DNA of 64,000 nucleotides from Kribbella monticola (GCF_003261635.1 NZ_QFXK01000029.1:434001-498000); one strand, 5' to 3'; counted from the first letter of the stretch, positions 1 through 8,821 are shown. The notes: a model not told the origin generated them from the letters alone. Program-made: numbers and translations.

Positions 1-201
1 GTCGATCTCGCCGGTCACGATCACCAGCGTCATCGGCAGCGCGACCAGCGCGATCGGCAGCAGGTCGAGGATCAGGAAGCCGAAGTTCTGCGCGGTCCCG
101 AAGTTGTCCACGGTGGCCGCGGCGACGATCAGGACGACGACGGTGACGGCGATGATCGCGACGTTCCAGTTCGCGAAGCGCCCAAGCCTGTCAGTGGACA
201 T
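1..201 (-). CDS. Sugar ABC transporter permease, second subunit (C-terminal part outside window)
   Basis: This is the N-terminal 67 codons of an inner-membrane permease that runs off the left edge. A short cytoplasmic head is followed by a hydrophobic span at about residues 14-32 and a second at about 42-64 that ends in TGEID, the beginning of the conserved G-x-I-D-L-S-V-G segment of RbsC/XylH/RhaP-type CUT2 permeases. The ATG overlaps the end of the upstream permease gene by 11 bp, so the two membrane subunits are probably translated together. The role, formation of the sugar channel with the partner permease, is inferred from family and operon position. Confidence 0.85.
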   Translation of the reverse strand, partial: MSTDRLGRFANWNVAIIAVTVVVLIVAAATVDNFGTAQNFGFLILDLLPIALVALPMTLVIVTGEID

Positions 202-1222
202 GAGAGCCTCGCTTCTTGAGCGTTGCGGCAACGCGAGCCGCGACCAGCCGGTCCGCGCCGATCGCCAGCAGGATCAGGCCGCCGACGATCGCCTGCTGCC
301 AGAACTGATTGATCTCCAGCACCGCGAGCGAACTGCCGATGGTGGTCAGCAGCAACGCACCGAGCGCCGCGCCCCACACCGACCCGCTACCGCCGAAGAC
401 CGCCACTCCACCGACGACGACCGCCGCGACCACGTTCAGTTCGTACCCCGTGCCGGCCGCCGCGTCGATCGTGCCGAACCGGGCCGCGAACAACACCCCG
501 GCCAAGCCGGCCAGCGCGCCACTCACGCCGAAGGCGCCGATGGTCCGACGACCGACCGAGATCCCGGCCAGCCTCGCGGCCTGCGGGCTCGAGCCCATCG
601 CGTAGAGCTCGCGGCCGACGCGGTAGCTGCGCAGTACGACGCCGGTGATCACCAGGACGAGGAGCGCGATCAACACCAGGTAAGGGATTCCGAGCAGCGT
701 CGCGTTGCCGAAGTCGAGGAATCCTCCGGGCAGCTCGTCGGCGTTGATCTGCTGACCGCCGGCCCAGAAGTAGGTGATGCCGCGGACGACGTACAAAGTG
801 CCGAGGGTGACGACCAAGGCAGGGACGTTGCCGTAGCGGACCAGGACTCCGTTGACCGCACCGCAGACGCCACCGACGGCCGCTCCGATCAACAGTGCGC
901 CGATGACCGGGAGGCCGGGGTGGTCGCGGAGCAAGGTGCCGACGGTGAACGCGCTGAGACCGAGCACCGAGCCGACCGACAGGTCGATGTTGCGGGTGAT
1001 CACCACGACGGCCTGGCCGACCGCCAGAACGGCCAGGATGGCGGTGCCGAGCAGGATGTCCCGGATGCTCTGGCCGGACAGGAAGCGTGGATTGGAGATC
1101 GTGGTCACCGCGACGAGGGCCGCGAGAGCGAGCACGATTCCGAGTTCGCGGGCCCGGAGGACGAGGTCGAGCGAGGATCTGCGCGTGGCGAGGTGGTTGC
1201 GGGGCAGGTCGACGGCGGTCAC
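191..1222 (-). CDS. Sugar ABC transporter permease (CUT2/RbsC type), first subunit
   Basis: The product is a 343-residue polytopic membrane protein with about eight to ten hydrophobic segments. It contains the family motif NIDLSVGSVLG and the C-terminal glycine-rich segment VVGGVAVFGGSGSVWG of BPD_transp_2 permeases. I chose the GTG at 1222 because it overlaps the ATPase stop as GTGA and begins a normal permease N-terminus, whereas upstream in-frame sequence reads through the ATPase gene. It pairs with the next permease and the dual ATPase to import a monosaccharide, most likely rhamnose or a related sugar given the similarity of the ATPase. No periplasmic binding protein gene is visible here; it presumably lies beyond the left edge. 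Confidence 0.92.
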   Translation of the reverse strand: MTAVDLPRNHLATRRSSLDLVLRARELGIVLALAALVAVTTISNPRFLSGQSIRDILLGTAILAVLAVGQAVVVITRNIDLSVGSVLGLSAFTVGTLLRDHPGLPVIGALLIGAAVGGVCGAVNGVLVRYGNVPALVVTLGTLYVVRGITYFWAGGQQINADELPGGFLDFGNATLLGIPYLVLIALLVLVITGVVLRSYRVGRELYAMGSSPQAARLAGISVGRRTIGAFGVSGALAGLAGVLFAARFGTIDAAAGTGYELNVVAAVVVGGVAVFGGSGSVWGAALGALLLTTIGSSLAVLEINQFWQQAIVGGLILLAIGADRLVAARVAATLKKRGSHVH

Positions 1223-2721
1223 AACGAGACCTCCTGGCCCATGGCGGCGAACATGACCGACTCCTCGGTCGCCCGGTCGCGGTCCAGCTCGGCGACCAGA
1301 CGGCCTTCGCGCATCACCAGCACGCGATCGGCCATCCCGAGCACCTCGGGCAGTTCGGACGACACCATCAAGACGGCGACCCCTTCCGCGGCCAGGCTGG
1401 ACATCAGCCGGTGCACTTCGGCTTTGGTGCCGACGTCGATGCCCCGGGTCGGTTCGTCGACGATCAGCAACTTCGGTGCCATGGACAACCATTTGGCCAG
1501 CACGACCTTCTGCTGGTTGCCACCGGACAGTGTGCCGACCTCGTCGGAAAGCCTGGCGTACTTGGTCTTCAGCCGCTCGGTCCACTCCTTGGCCGACCGC
1601 CGCTCGCTGCTGCCAGTGAGAAAACCCAGCTGGGAAAGGGCTCTCGACCGCGGCAACGTCACGTTGCGCTCGATCGACAGCTCCATCAGCAGACCTTGCT
1701 GGCGGCGATCCTCGGGGACGAGAGCCACGCCGGCTGCCATCGCCTGACGCGGCGAGCCGGGCTTCAGCGTCTTGCCGAGCACCTTGACCGTGCCTGCGTC
1801 GCGCGGATCGACCCCGAAGATCGACTGCACGACTTCGGAGCGACCGGACCCGACCAGTCCGGCGAGCGCGACGATCTCACCCGCCCGTACTTCGAAGGAG
1901 ACGTCGGCGAAGACCGGATCGCGGCTCAGGCCGTCGACGCTGAGCACCACGGCTCCTGGATCGACCTGCTGCTTGGGGAAGAGCGCTCCGAGTTCGCGGC
2001 CGACCATCCGGCGTACCATCTCGTCCACGCTGATCTCGCTGAGCAGGTCGGTCGAGACGTGCTTGCCGTCGCGCATGATCGTGACCCGCTCGCACAACGC
2101 GGTGATCTCCTCGAAGCGGTGCGAGATGAACACCAGAGCGGCCCCGTCGTCGCGGAGCGATCTCGCCACCGCGAACAGGCGCTCCACCTCGACACCGGTC
2201 AGCGCCGCGGTCGGCTCGTCCATCACGACGACGCGCGCCTGCGCCGAGAGCGCCTTCGCGATCTCGACCAGTTGCTGGTCGGCGATCGACAGCCCGCGAG
2301 CGGGGCGGTTCGGATCGATGGACACGCCGAGCCTTTTGAAGAGTTCGCCGGCCTGCCGAATCATCGCCGTACGGTCGACCGTTTTGAAACGACCCAGTGG
2401 CGGGCGGCCCATTGCGATGTTCTCCGCGACGGACAGGTCGGGGAACAGCGTCGGCTCCTGGTAGATCACCGCGATCCCGGCGGCCTTCGCGTCGGCGGGA
2501 CCGTTGAGCTCGACCGGATTGCCGTCCAGCTCGACCGTGCCGGAGTCGGGGCGATGCACGCCGGCCAGGAGCTTCACCAGGGTGGACTTCCCGGCGCCGT
2601 TCTCGCCTACCAGCGCGTGCGCCTCACCGCCGTACAGGTCGAGGGAGACGTTCTGGACGGCCGCGACGGCGCCGAAGGACTTCGACACCTCCCGCAACCG
2701 CAGCAGCGGAGCCTCACCCAT
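1219..2721 (-). CDS. Sugar ABC transporter ATP-binding protein, dual nucleotide-binding domains (RhaT/RbsA-like)
   Basis: This 500-residue cytoplasmic ATPase contains two fused ABC domains. The first has Walker A GENGAGKST, signature LSIADQQ and Walker B VVMDEPTAALT. The second has the degenerate Walker A typical of CUT2 ATPases (GLVGSGRSE), signature LSGGNQQK and Walker B LIVDEPTRGID. The ATG at 2721 gives MGEAPLLRLREV, the usual family start; an ATG 48 bp further upstream in frame is less likely. The text around the Q-loop (VIYQEPTLFPDLSVAENI) resembles the rhamnose importer RhaT, so rhamnose is my preferred substrate, but this is inference. It is the first gene of the operon and faces the LacI gene. 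Confidence 0.93.
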   Translation of the reverse strand: MGEAPLLRLREVSKSFGAVAAVQNVSLDLYGGEAHALVGENGAGKSTLVKLLAGVHRPDSGTVELDGNPVELNGPADAKAAGIAVIYQEPTLFPDLSVAENIAMGRPPLGRFKTVDRTAMIRQAGELFKRLGVSIDPNRPARGLSIADQQLVEIAKALSAQARVVVMDEPTAALTGVEVERLFAVARSLRDDGAALVFISHRFEEITALCERVTIMRDGKHVSTDLLSEISVDEMVRRMVGRELGALFPKQQVDPGAVVLSVDGLSRDPVFADVSFEVRAGEIVALAGLVGSGRSEVVQSIFGVDPRDAGTVKVLGKTLKPGSPRQAMAAGVALVPEDRRQQGLLMELSIERNVTLPRSRALSQLGFLTGSSERRSAKEWTERLKTKYARLSDEVGTLSGGNQQKVVLAKWLSMAPKLLIVDEPTRGIDVGTKAEVHRLMSSLAAEGVAVLMVSSELPEVLGMADRVLVMREGRLVAELDRDRATEESVMFAAMGQEVSL

Positions 2722-2756
2722 GGTCGCCTCCGCTCGGGATCTGCAGATCGGGTTTC

Positions 2757-2768
2757 TGAAAGGTTTCA
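2757..2768. promoter_or_regulatory. Probable LacI-family operator (importer side)
   Basis: TGAAAGGTTTCA is a 12-bp inverted repeat with TGAAA/TTTCA arms, close to the LacI-family consensus TGAAACGTTTCA. It lies 36 bp before the importer ATPase start, in the 186-bp gap shared with the divergent lacI-type gene. A further half-site, TGAAAGCT, is at 2780-2787. Together with the site at 2881-2892 it suggests that the adjacent repressor controls both directions. Confidence 0.5.
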
Positions 2769-2880
2769 AGTGGATTGCATGAAAGCTAAGCTGGCGCCCG
2801 GGTAGCCGTCAAGAGGCAGCGGCGATCGATTCGCCGGATGGGCTGAGCAGAGCGGCCGGTTACGGGTAGGCTGCGTCAGC

Positions 2881-2892
2881 TATCACGTTTCA
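2881..2892. promoter_or_regulatory. Probable LacI-family operator (repressor side)
   Basis: TATCACGTTTCA carries a perfect right half with central CG (ACGTTTCA, 2885-2892) of the LacI consensus, but a poor left half. It sits 16 bp before the repressor start codon and overlaps its probable promoter, fitting autorepression. The ribosome binding site GGGAGG is at 2898-2903. Confidence 0.4.
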
Positions 2893-2907
2893 AACGCGGG
2901 AGGTCGA

Positions 2908-3969
2908 ATGACACCGAGCGGCACAGCGGACCGGGCCCGCCCGACGCGCGCCGCCGCCGGGGTCAAGGAGGTCGCGGCGGCCGCGGGAGTCTCGCTCGGC
3001 ACGGTCTCCAACGTGCTGAACCGGCCCGAGATGGTCAGCGCGGCCACCCGCGCCAAGGTCGAGGCGGCGATGCTCAGTCTCGGCTTCGTCCGGAACGAAT
3101 CGGCCCGGCAACTGCGCGCCGGCAGCAGCCGGATCTTCGCCTACCTGATGCTCGACGCGGGCAACCCGTTCTTCACCGACGTCGCCCGCGGCGTCGAGGA
3201 GGCGGCCCGCGAGGCCGGGCTGTCGGTCTTCCTGTGCAACAGCAACGAGGACGCGCGCCGCGAAGCCGACTATCTGGATCTGCTCGAGCAGCAACGAGTG
3301 CAGGGCGTGCTGATCACCCCGGTCGATCCCGATTCACCCAGACTCAGCCAGCTGCCGGCCCGCGGTACGCCGGTGGTCGTGGTCGACCGCGCGATCGACG
3401 ACGGCGAGCACTGCTCGGTCGCGGTCGACGACGTCTTCGGCGGCGAGGTCGCGCTCAGCCACCTGCTCGAACTCGGCCACGAGCGGATCGCCTTCGTCGG
3501 CGGCCCGAACAACATCGGCCAGGTGACGGACCGCCGCGCGGGTGCCCGGCGAGCGATGGAGCGGGCCGGCCGACCGGCCGAAGACCTGATCGACCTGGTC
3601 ACCGGCGCCCTCACCGTCGCCGAAGGTAGGGGCGCTGGGCAACGACTTGCCGGACTGCCGGCCGCACGCCGCCCCACCGCCGCCTTCTGCGCGAACGACC
3701 TGCTGGCGTTGGGATTGCTGCAACAATGCGTGAGCCTCGGGCTGCGGGTGCCGGAAGACCTGGCGATCGTCGGGTACGACGACATCGAGTTCGCCGCGGC
3801 CGCCGCCGTACCGCTGACGTCGGTGCGGCAACCTCGCCAGCTGCTCGGTCATACGGCGGCGGAGCTGCTGCTCGACGAGTCCAGCAATCCTGATCACGAG
3901 CACCAGCGGGTGACCTTCACGCCCGAACTCGTGGTCCGTACGTCGACTCGCGGCAACTCACCCAGCTGA
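2908..3969 (+). CDS. LacI-family transcriptional regulator
   Basis: This 353-residue cytoplasmic repressor has an N-terminal helix-turn-helix (about residues 18-45, VKEVAAAAGVSLGTVSNVLN, with the family's hinge helix following) and a periplasmic-binding-protein-like sugar sensor (from about residue 70, starting IFAYLMLDAGNPFF). The GGGAGG ribosome site 5 bp before the ATG fixes the start. It is transcribed away from the sugar importer and just ahead of an aldo/keto reductase, so it probably represses a small regulon for uptake and oxidation of one sugar. Candidate operators lie in the gap before it and at 3974-3997 after it. Confidence 0.94.
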   Translation: MTPSGTADRARPTRAAAGVKEVAAAAGVSLGTVSNVLNRPEMVSAATRAKVEAAMLSLGFVRNESARQLRAGSSRIFAYLMLDAGNPFFTDVARGVEEAAREAGLSVFLCNSNEDARREADYLDLLEQQRVQGVLITPVDPDSPRLSQLPARGTPVVVVDRAIDDGEHCSVAVDDVFGGEVALSHLLELGHERIAFVGGPNNIGQVTDRRAGARRAMERAGRPAEDLIDLVTGALTVAEGRGAGQRLAGLPAARRPTAAFCANDLLALGLLQQCVSLGLRVPEDLAIVGYDDIEFAAAAAVPLTSVRQPRQLLGHTAAELLLDESSNPDHEHQRVTFTPELVVRTSTRGNSPS

Positions 3970-3973
3970 AACT

Positions 3974-3997
3974 TGACCTGGAGCGCGCTCCAGGTCA
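3974..3997. promoter_or_regulatory. 24-bp perfect palindrome before the aldo/keto reductase gene
   Basis: The 24 bases are identical to their reverse complement; the core is CTGGAGCGCGCTCCAG with TGAC/GTCA flanks. It fills the gap between the LacI stop (3969) and the next start (4011). LacI-family operators of the TGGAGCGCTCCA type resemble the core, and TTGACC at 3973-3978 could be a -35. A terminator is possible, but no T-run follows the stem. Confidence 0.5.
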
Positions 3998-4010
3998 GAA
4001 GGTGGTGGGC

Positions 4011-4958
4011 ATGACTGAGCTACGTATCGCCCTCGGCGCGATGGAATTCGGCACCCGGATCGACGAGAAGACCTCCTTCGACCTGCTCGACGCGTACGTC
4101 GACGCGGGCGGCACCTGGATCGACACCGCGAACTGCTACGCCTTCTGGCAGGACCCGAGCGGTCACGGCGGACAGAGCGAGGAACTGCTCGGACGGTGGT
4201 TCGCGCAACGCCCCGGCGTACGGGATCGCGTCAAGCTCGCCACCAAGGTGGGCTGTGAACCGTTGTGGCCGGGCAGCTTTCCTGAGCACACCGAAGGCCT
4301 TACCGGTAAGGCGATCGACGCTGCTGTGGAGACCTCGCTGCGTCGACTGCAGACAGACCACATCGATCTCTACTGGGCGCATCGCGATGATCTGAACACA
4401 CCCTTGGAAGAGACAGTTGCCGCTTTCGGCAAGCACGCTGCCGCGGGCACTGTTGGACGGATCGGGCTCTCGAACTACGCACTCTGGCGCGTGGAACGGG
4501 CTCGCGGCTTGGCGCTGCAGCAGGGCGTAATGGGGCCGACCGCCCTGCAACTGCGGTACTCGTACCTGCAGCCGCGCCCCTTCGTCCGCAACCAGGCCCA
4601 CGACCACCGCTTCGGCTGGATCACCGACGAGGTCCTCGACTACGCCGACCGCAACCCGGAGCAGGACCTGTTCGCCTACAGCCCGCTGATGTCCGGCGGC
4701 TACGAACGCGCCGACCGCCCGCTCCACCAGGCCTTCGACCACCCCGGTACGACGCGCCGCCTCGACGCCCTCGCCAAAGCCGCCGCCGACCTCGGCGTCA
4801 CCCGCAGCGAAGTAGTCCTCGCCTGGCTCATCGGCGGCACGCCCTCCATCATCCCCATCGTCGGCATGAGCACCCCCACCTACCTCTCCACCGCCCTCTC
4901 CGGCGCCCGCCTAACCCTCCCCCCAGAAACCCGAACCACCCTCGACGAAGCCTGGTGA
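4011..4958 (+). CDS. Aldo/keto reductase family oxidoreductase
   Basis: The product is a 315-residue cytoplasmic NAD(P)H-dependent (alpha/beta)8-barrel reductase. Visible family marks are the catalytic Asp-Tyr region (D-T-A-N-C-Y near residue 45), a Lys in KLATKVG and the H-I-D-L-Y-W-A-H-R strand that supplies the catalytic His. The ATG at 4011 is preferred over the GTG codons just upstream because AGAAGGTGG lies at the right distance. The genomic link to a sugar importer and LacI repressor suggests that it acts on the imported sugar as an aldose or L-fucose/L-rhamnose-type dehydrogenase, but the substrate cannot be read from sequence. Codon use becomes very C-rich near the 3' end. Confidence 0.9.
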   Translation: MTELRIALGAMEFGTRIDEKTSFDLLDAYVDAGGTWIDTANCYAFWQDPSGHGGQSEELLGRWFAQRPGVRDRVKLATKVGCEPLWPGSFPEHTEGLTGKAIDAAVETSLRRLQTDHIDLYWAHRDDLNTPLEETVAAFGKHAAAGTVGRIGLSNYALWRVERARGLALQQGVMGPTALQLRYSYLQPRPFVRNQAHDHRFGWITDEVLDYADRNPEQDLFAYSPLMSGGYERADRPLHQAFDHPGTTRRLDALAKAAADLGVTRSEVVLAWLIGGTPSIIPIVGMSTPTYLSTALSGARLTLPPETRTTLDEAW

Positions 4959-4998
4959 CCCCCCGCGGCAAACGTCAGCCTGTGGGGGGCATCAGTCA

Positions 4999-6477
4999 AT
5001 GGCAGAGGAAACCTGGCATCAGGCACGGCTCATCCCGACCTCGGGAATCAACGGCGCGGACGAACAGGAGCGGCGAGCAACCTCGGCCCTGCTCGCCGTG
5101 ATGTCGTCGGTTCGCGAGTTCGGACGGGTCCTGACCCAGCCGCTCGGAGCGCCGGCGGGCGCGTTGGAGACGTTCATCGAGGTGCCGTTCGAACTCGGTG
5201 AGCGACGGCTCTATCCCGACGGGCTGATCCGCGCCCGGCGGGGCCAGAAGGAGTGGACGGCCCTGGTCGAGGTCAAGACCGGCGTCAACGAACTGGCGAC
5301 CGAGCAACTCGAGTCCTATCTCGACATCGCCCGGGAACGGGAGTTCGATGCGGTGATCACGATCTCGAACGAGATCCCCGCGGTCGCCGGCCTGCATCCC
5401 ACCAAGGTCGACAAGCGGAAACTGAAGCGCGTCGCTCTGCATCATTGGTCGTGGTCGATGGTGCTCGCCGAAGCGGTGTTGCAGAAGGAACACCGAGGAG
5501 TGGCAGACCCGGATCAGGCCTGGATCCTGGGCGAACTGATCCGCTATCTCGAACACCCGCGCTCAGGAGCCTTGCAGTTCGACGACATGGGCGCCTCGTG
5601 GGTGACGACTCGGGAAGCCGTTGCGGCAGGCACGCTCCGGCCGGGAGACAAGTGCGCTCCTGAGGTTGCGGCACGGTTCGACGCTTTGCTGCGCTACGTC
5701 AGCCTCCAGCTGGGGCGACAGCTCGGCGACGACGTCACACCGTCGCTCACCAGGAAGGAACTCGCGGAACCGGCACTCCGTTCGCAGGCGCTCGTCCAAT
5801 CGATGTGCACGACCGGCACGATGCAGGGCTCGATCAGCATTCCGAACGCGATCGGGCCGTTGGTGATCACAGCGGATCTCCGAGCCGGGCAGGTCACCTG
5901 TCACGCAGACGTCGCCGCACCCAGAGAAGGTCGTCCGACCACCAGGGTCAATTGGCTGGTACGTCAGCTTCGGCATGCGCCCGACTCGGTACGGCTCGAA
6001 GCTTTCAGCCTGCACTCCCGTGGACCCGGCACCGCTGAGCTTCTGAAGAATGTTCGCGAAAACCCGGCTCTGCTGATCGAGGACCCCCAGAAAGAACTGC
6101 GGTCGTTCCGAGTTGCGCTCGGATCCCCACTGGGGACCAAGCGGGGAAGAGGGCGGGGCTCGTTCATCGACTCGGTGGAAAACGCGATCAATGCGTTCTA
6201 CCGCGATGTCCTGCAGGACATCCGGGCTTGGACTGCGGCACCGCCGCGACTGCGGGAAGCACCGGAGCTGCCCGAGGAACGGCCGTCGTTGGTGTCGACT
6301 GCGCTGTCCTCCCAGGACGGGCAGGAGCCGGCGGCCCAGTCTTCTCTCGGAGACGACCTCTTGGAAGCCGGTGAATCCGAGGCGAGTTCGGTTGAGCAGG
6401 AACCCACGGAGGTCAGCGACGCGTCTTCCGACCCCGGAACCGACGGAGTTTCCGCCTCCGCCGACGGTGGATCGTAG
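4999..6477 (+). CDS. PD-(D/E)XK (RecB-like) nuclease-fold protein of unknown function
   Basis: I do not recognise a named family for this 492-residue protein. Residues 55-110 carry the nuclease-fold signature: E61, P73-D74, E91-V-K93 and then Q103-x3-Y107, which matches the GxxD...ExK...QxxxY pattern of RecB-like PD-(D/E)XK domains. The middle (about 200-400) is alpha/beta with no motif I can name, and the last 80 residues are acidic, low-complexity and probably disordered. There is no signal peptide. The ATG has a G-rich ribosome site at 4983-4989. A DUF4240 gene follows after 33 bp and may be co-transcribed. A DNA-cleaving or DNA-binding role is plausible but unproven. Confidence 0.75.
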   Translation: MAEETWHQARLIPTSGINGADEQERRATSALLAVMSSVREFGRVLTQPLGAPAGALETFIEVPFELGERRLYPDGLIRARRGQKEWTALVEVKTGVNELATEQLESYLDIAREREFDAVITISNEIPAVAGLHPTKVDKRKLKRVALHHWSWSMVLAEAVLQKEHRGVADPDQAWILGELIRYLEHPRSGALQFDDMGASWVTTREAVAAGTLRPGDKCAPEVAARFDALLRYVSLQLGRQLGDDVTPSLTRKELAEPALRSQALVQSMCTTGTMQGSISIPNAIGPLVITADLRAGQVTCHADVAAPREGRPTTRVNWLVRQLRHAPDSVRLEAFSLHSRGPGTAELLKNVRENPALLIEDPQKELRSFRVALGSPLGTKRGRGRGSFIDSVENAINAFYRDVLQDIRAWTAAPPRLREAPELPEERPSLVSTALSSQDGQEPAAQSSLGDDLLEAGESEASSVEQEPTEVSDASSDPGTDGVSASADGGS

Positions 6478-6510
6478 GTCAATTGGCTGGAGCGGTTCCT
6501 GTGGGGGCTG

Positions 6511-7074
6511 GTGTCGTGCCACGATTTGGGGGTGGATGGTCAAAGGTTCTGGGAGTTGGTGGAGGCGGCGCGTGCGGAGGTCGACGACACGGTCGCGGAT
6601 CCGGACGGAGTCGCGGACGCGTTGGGTGACGCGCTCGGCAAGTTGCCGGCCGACGAGATCGTCGGCTTCGGGGCGGAGTTCGAGCGCCTGCAGGCTGAGG
6701 CCTATCGGTGGGATCTGTGGGGTGCGGCGTACCTGATCAATGGGGGCGCCTCCGACGACGGGTTCGACTACTTCCGCGGCTGGCTGGTCGCGCAGGGGCA
6801 GGAGGTCTGGGAGGCGGCACTGGCCGATCCGGACTCGCTGGCCGATGTGGTCGACGAGGATCTCGGCGAGGAGTTCGAAGGCTTCGACGGCGAGGGGATG
6901 CTCGGCGTCGCCGTGGGCGCCTATGAGTCGGCGACCGGCAGCGAGGCCGGCTACTGGGAAGCCGTCGGCACCGAGGTCCCCGACGTACCGGCCGGTCAGA
7001 ACTTCGACTTCGACGACACCGACGAACTCCGAGACCGCTTCCCCCGCCTCGCCGCCCTCTTCCTGACCGACTGA
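6511..7074 (+). CDS. DUF4240 domain protein
   Basis: This 187-residue acidic cytoplasmic protein matches the DUF4240 pattern: F-W-E-L-V-E-A-A-R near the N-terminus, then W-D-L-W-G-A-A-Y-L-I-N-G-G and D-Y-F-R-G-W-L-V-A-Q-G. The GTG at 6511 follows a good G-rich ribosome site (6501-6507). The GTG at 6532 would give the shorter start more usual in the family but lacks spacing for a ribosome site. Function is unknown for the family; members are sometimes found near toxins or as stand-alone genes. It probably shares a transcript with the nuclease-fold gene. Confidence 0.8.
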   Translation: MSCHDLGVDGQRFWELVEAARAEVDDTVADPDGVADALGDALGKLPADEIVGFGAEFERLQAEAYRWDLWGAAYLINGGASDDGFDYFRGWLVAQGQEVWEAALADPDSLADVVDEDLGEEFEGFDGEGMLGVAVGAYESATGSEAGYWEAVGTEVPDVPAGQNFDFDDTDELRDRFPRLAALFLTD

Positions 7075-7102
7075 CGACGCACGTACGCCGTACCGCCGAC
7101 TG

Positions 7103-8821
7103 TCACCCGTTCGGTAGGTGACGATCGGGCGCGGCAGGCTTGTCGCGCAGGAGACCGGCAGGCTTGTCATGCAGGGAACCGGCAGGCTTGTCATGCAGGA
7201 GATAGGTGCCGCGGTGGGTCACGTGGAGTTTGAATCCGTACCGCGTGGTCCATTCCAGGGTGTCGCCGTCGAGGCGCGTCGCAGTCCAGCCGCCGTACGT
7301 CTTGATGCGGTGGCTGAGTCGCCCTAGCGGAGCGAGATTACTCGTGTTGGTCTGGCCCGGTGGGCCGTCTTTCGCGTAGGGCGTGATGTGGTCGAGGTCG
7401 GTATTGATCCCGGTCTCGGCGGTCCCGTAAGGGAATTGTTCGACCGGGTACCTGAGCTTGATGCGTTCTCGCATCCGATGCGGAATCTCGTAGGCATCGA
7501 CGCTGATGGTGTCGTCATTGAGATCGATGACCGGCTGAACCACGATCCGATCGTGGCCGAGAAGTTCACTCAGCCGCGTGACGAGTGCGGGGCCGAAGCC
7601 TTCGACACGGGCCACTCCCTCTTCGGCGTACAGAGTCTGGTCGGTGAGGTGGACATACAGAACCGTTCGGGCCGGCCGACTGCCCGCGCCGATCCCGTCG
7701 CGATGGCTGGCTTGCTTGATCGCAGCCACCTTCCCGGCGAGCTCGCGGTGCGCGGCGTCATCCATCTGGCGACCGGAGTCCGTAACGGCGACGGTCGGGT
7801 CTGCCATGGTCACCGGTTCGCATGTGGTGGCGTCGGCATCCGCGGTCTCGACTACCTCACGGTCTCTTGCCGGGGGCTTGGTCTGCGCCGGGGCCTTGGT
7901 CTGCTCTGGGGCCTTGGTCTGCGCCGCTGCCCCGGCATTGTCCGATGCCGGTCCGGGCATCCAGTCATCCTGTGGCACGTTTGAGCCTGGCGAGCCGTCA
8001 GGAACATCAGATGCAGGAGCGGGAGTAGGCGCTGTGTTGGCGCGAGCCAAGTGCTGGGCTACTTGAAGGAGCTCGTGGGCCAGCGCCGGATCGGCCACGA
8101 TGCCGACAGCTTTGGCGCGGCGCTGGTCGATGGGGTCGGTGTCACCGAGGACCGCCAGGGCGTCGGCGATCTGGCCGATGGTGGCGTTCAACCGGATCAC
8201 GCCGCCGGTAGGGGCCCGGACGAACAGGACAGTCGTGCCGTGATCGTCGGTGCGGCCGACCCAGACTCCGCGTTCACAGGCCTTCTTCTCGGCTTCCGCC
8301 CGGGCGGCTTCTGGGTCGGCCTGCCACTTCGCAGCCTGGACGATGCGTTCCAGCCGCAACGGCGTCACCGTGTCCACGATGTGCGCGACCCGCCGGTCGA
8401 CGATCGCTGCAGCAGCTTCGGACAGCGACAAACACGCGGTGGCAATTTGGCGGGCCTTCCATTCGACGGCATGGCCGTTGCGAACCTGCTCCCAGGTCTC
8501 CGGCAGCCGATGACGCAAAGCCAGCGCCTGGCCGATGTAATGCGCGGCGGCGACCTTGCCGCGGCCGGTCACCGCACCGAACTCCGCGGGCGCGAACTCA
8601 GCCACTCCTGGACAACCCGGACCACCGTAAACCTTGCCGCGCTCCCCGCCGGGCAGCGGCGACGTGTGACCGGCAACTGTTGCTGGGTCGGGGTGGAGGT
8701 CGGCGAAGTGCAGAGCGTGTTCGATCAGCTCGACGTCGATCTGGTCGCGCTGCTCCTGGAGACGCGCCGCCGCGGCGAGCGTCTCCCGAGCATCGAGGGC
8801 TTCCAGATTTGCTTCGAACAT
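7103..8821 (-). CDS. HNH endonuclease-signature protein with DUF222 domain (13E12 repeat family)
   Basis: This 572-residue protein has a DUF222 N-terminal half (about residues 10-260), a Pro/Ala/Thr-rich linker with repeated QTKAP/QTKPP units, and a C-terminal HNH nuclease motif (DLDHITPYAKDGP, then N and a second His). The tail contains three 8-residue repeats of the LHDKPAG type. The ATG at 8821 is the predicted transcription start: TAGTAT (-10) lies 7 bp before it and TTGGCG (-35) 18 bp further, giving a leaderless mRNA. A perfect LexA box overlaps the start. The family is multicopy in actinobacteria and several mycobacterial members are SOS-induced; the molecular role is not settled. Confidence 0.9.
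   Translation of the reverse strand: MFEANLEALDARETLAAAARLQEQRDQIDVELIEHALHFADLHPDPATVAGHTSPLPGGERGKVYGGPGCPGVAEFAPAEFGAVTGRGKVAAAHYIGQALALRHRLPETWEQVRNGHAVEWKARQIATACLSLSEAAAAIVDRRVAHIVDTVTPLRLERIVQAAKWQADPEAARAEAEKKACERGVWVGRTDDHGTTVLFVRAPTGGVIRLNATIGQIADALAVLGDTDPIDQRRAKAVGIVADPALAHELLQVAQHLARANTAPTPAPASDVPDGSPGSNVPQDDWMPGPASDNAGAAAQTKAPEQTKAPAQTKPPARDREVVETADADATTCEPVTMADPTVAVTDSGRQMDDAAHRELAGKVAAIKQASHRDGIGAGSRPARTVLYVHLTDQTLYAEEGVARVEGFGPALVTRLSELLGHDRIVVQPVIDLNDDTISVDAYEIPHRMRERIKLRYPVEQFPYGTAETGINTDLDHITPYAKDGPPGQTNTSNLAPLGRLSHRIKTYGGWTATRLDGDTLEWTTRYGFKLHVTHRGTYLLHDKPAGSLHDKPAGLLRDKPAAPDRHLPNG
7133..7204 (-). repeat. Three tandem 24-bp repeats in the 3' end of the HNH gene
   Basis: Units 7133-7156, 7157-7180 and 7181-7204 are near-identical and in frame, encoding L-(H/R)-D-K-P-A-x-x three times at the protein C-terminus. 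This is a coding minisatellite that could vary in copy number by slippage. Confidence 0.85.

Noticed and set aside
104..1747. A 547-codon plus-strand frame over the sugar importer genes
   Set aside because: It lies opposite clear permease and ATPase motifs and resembles no protein; it is a shadow frame.
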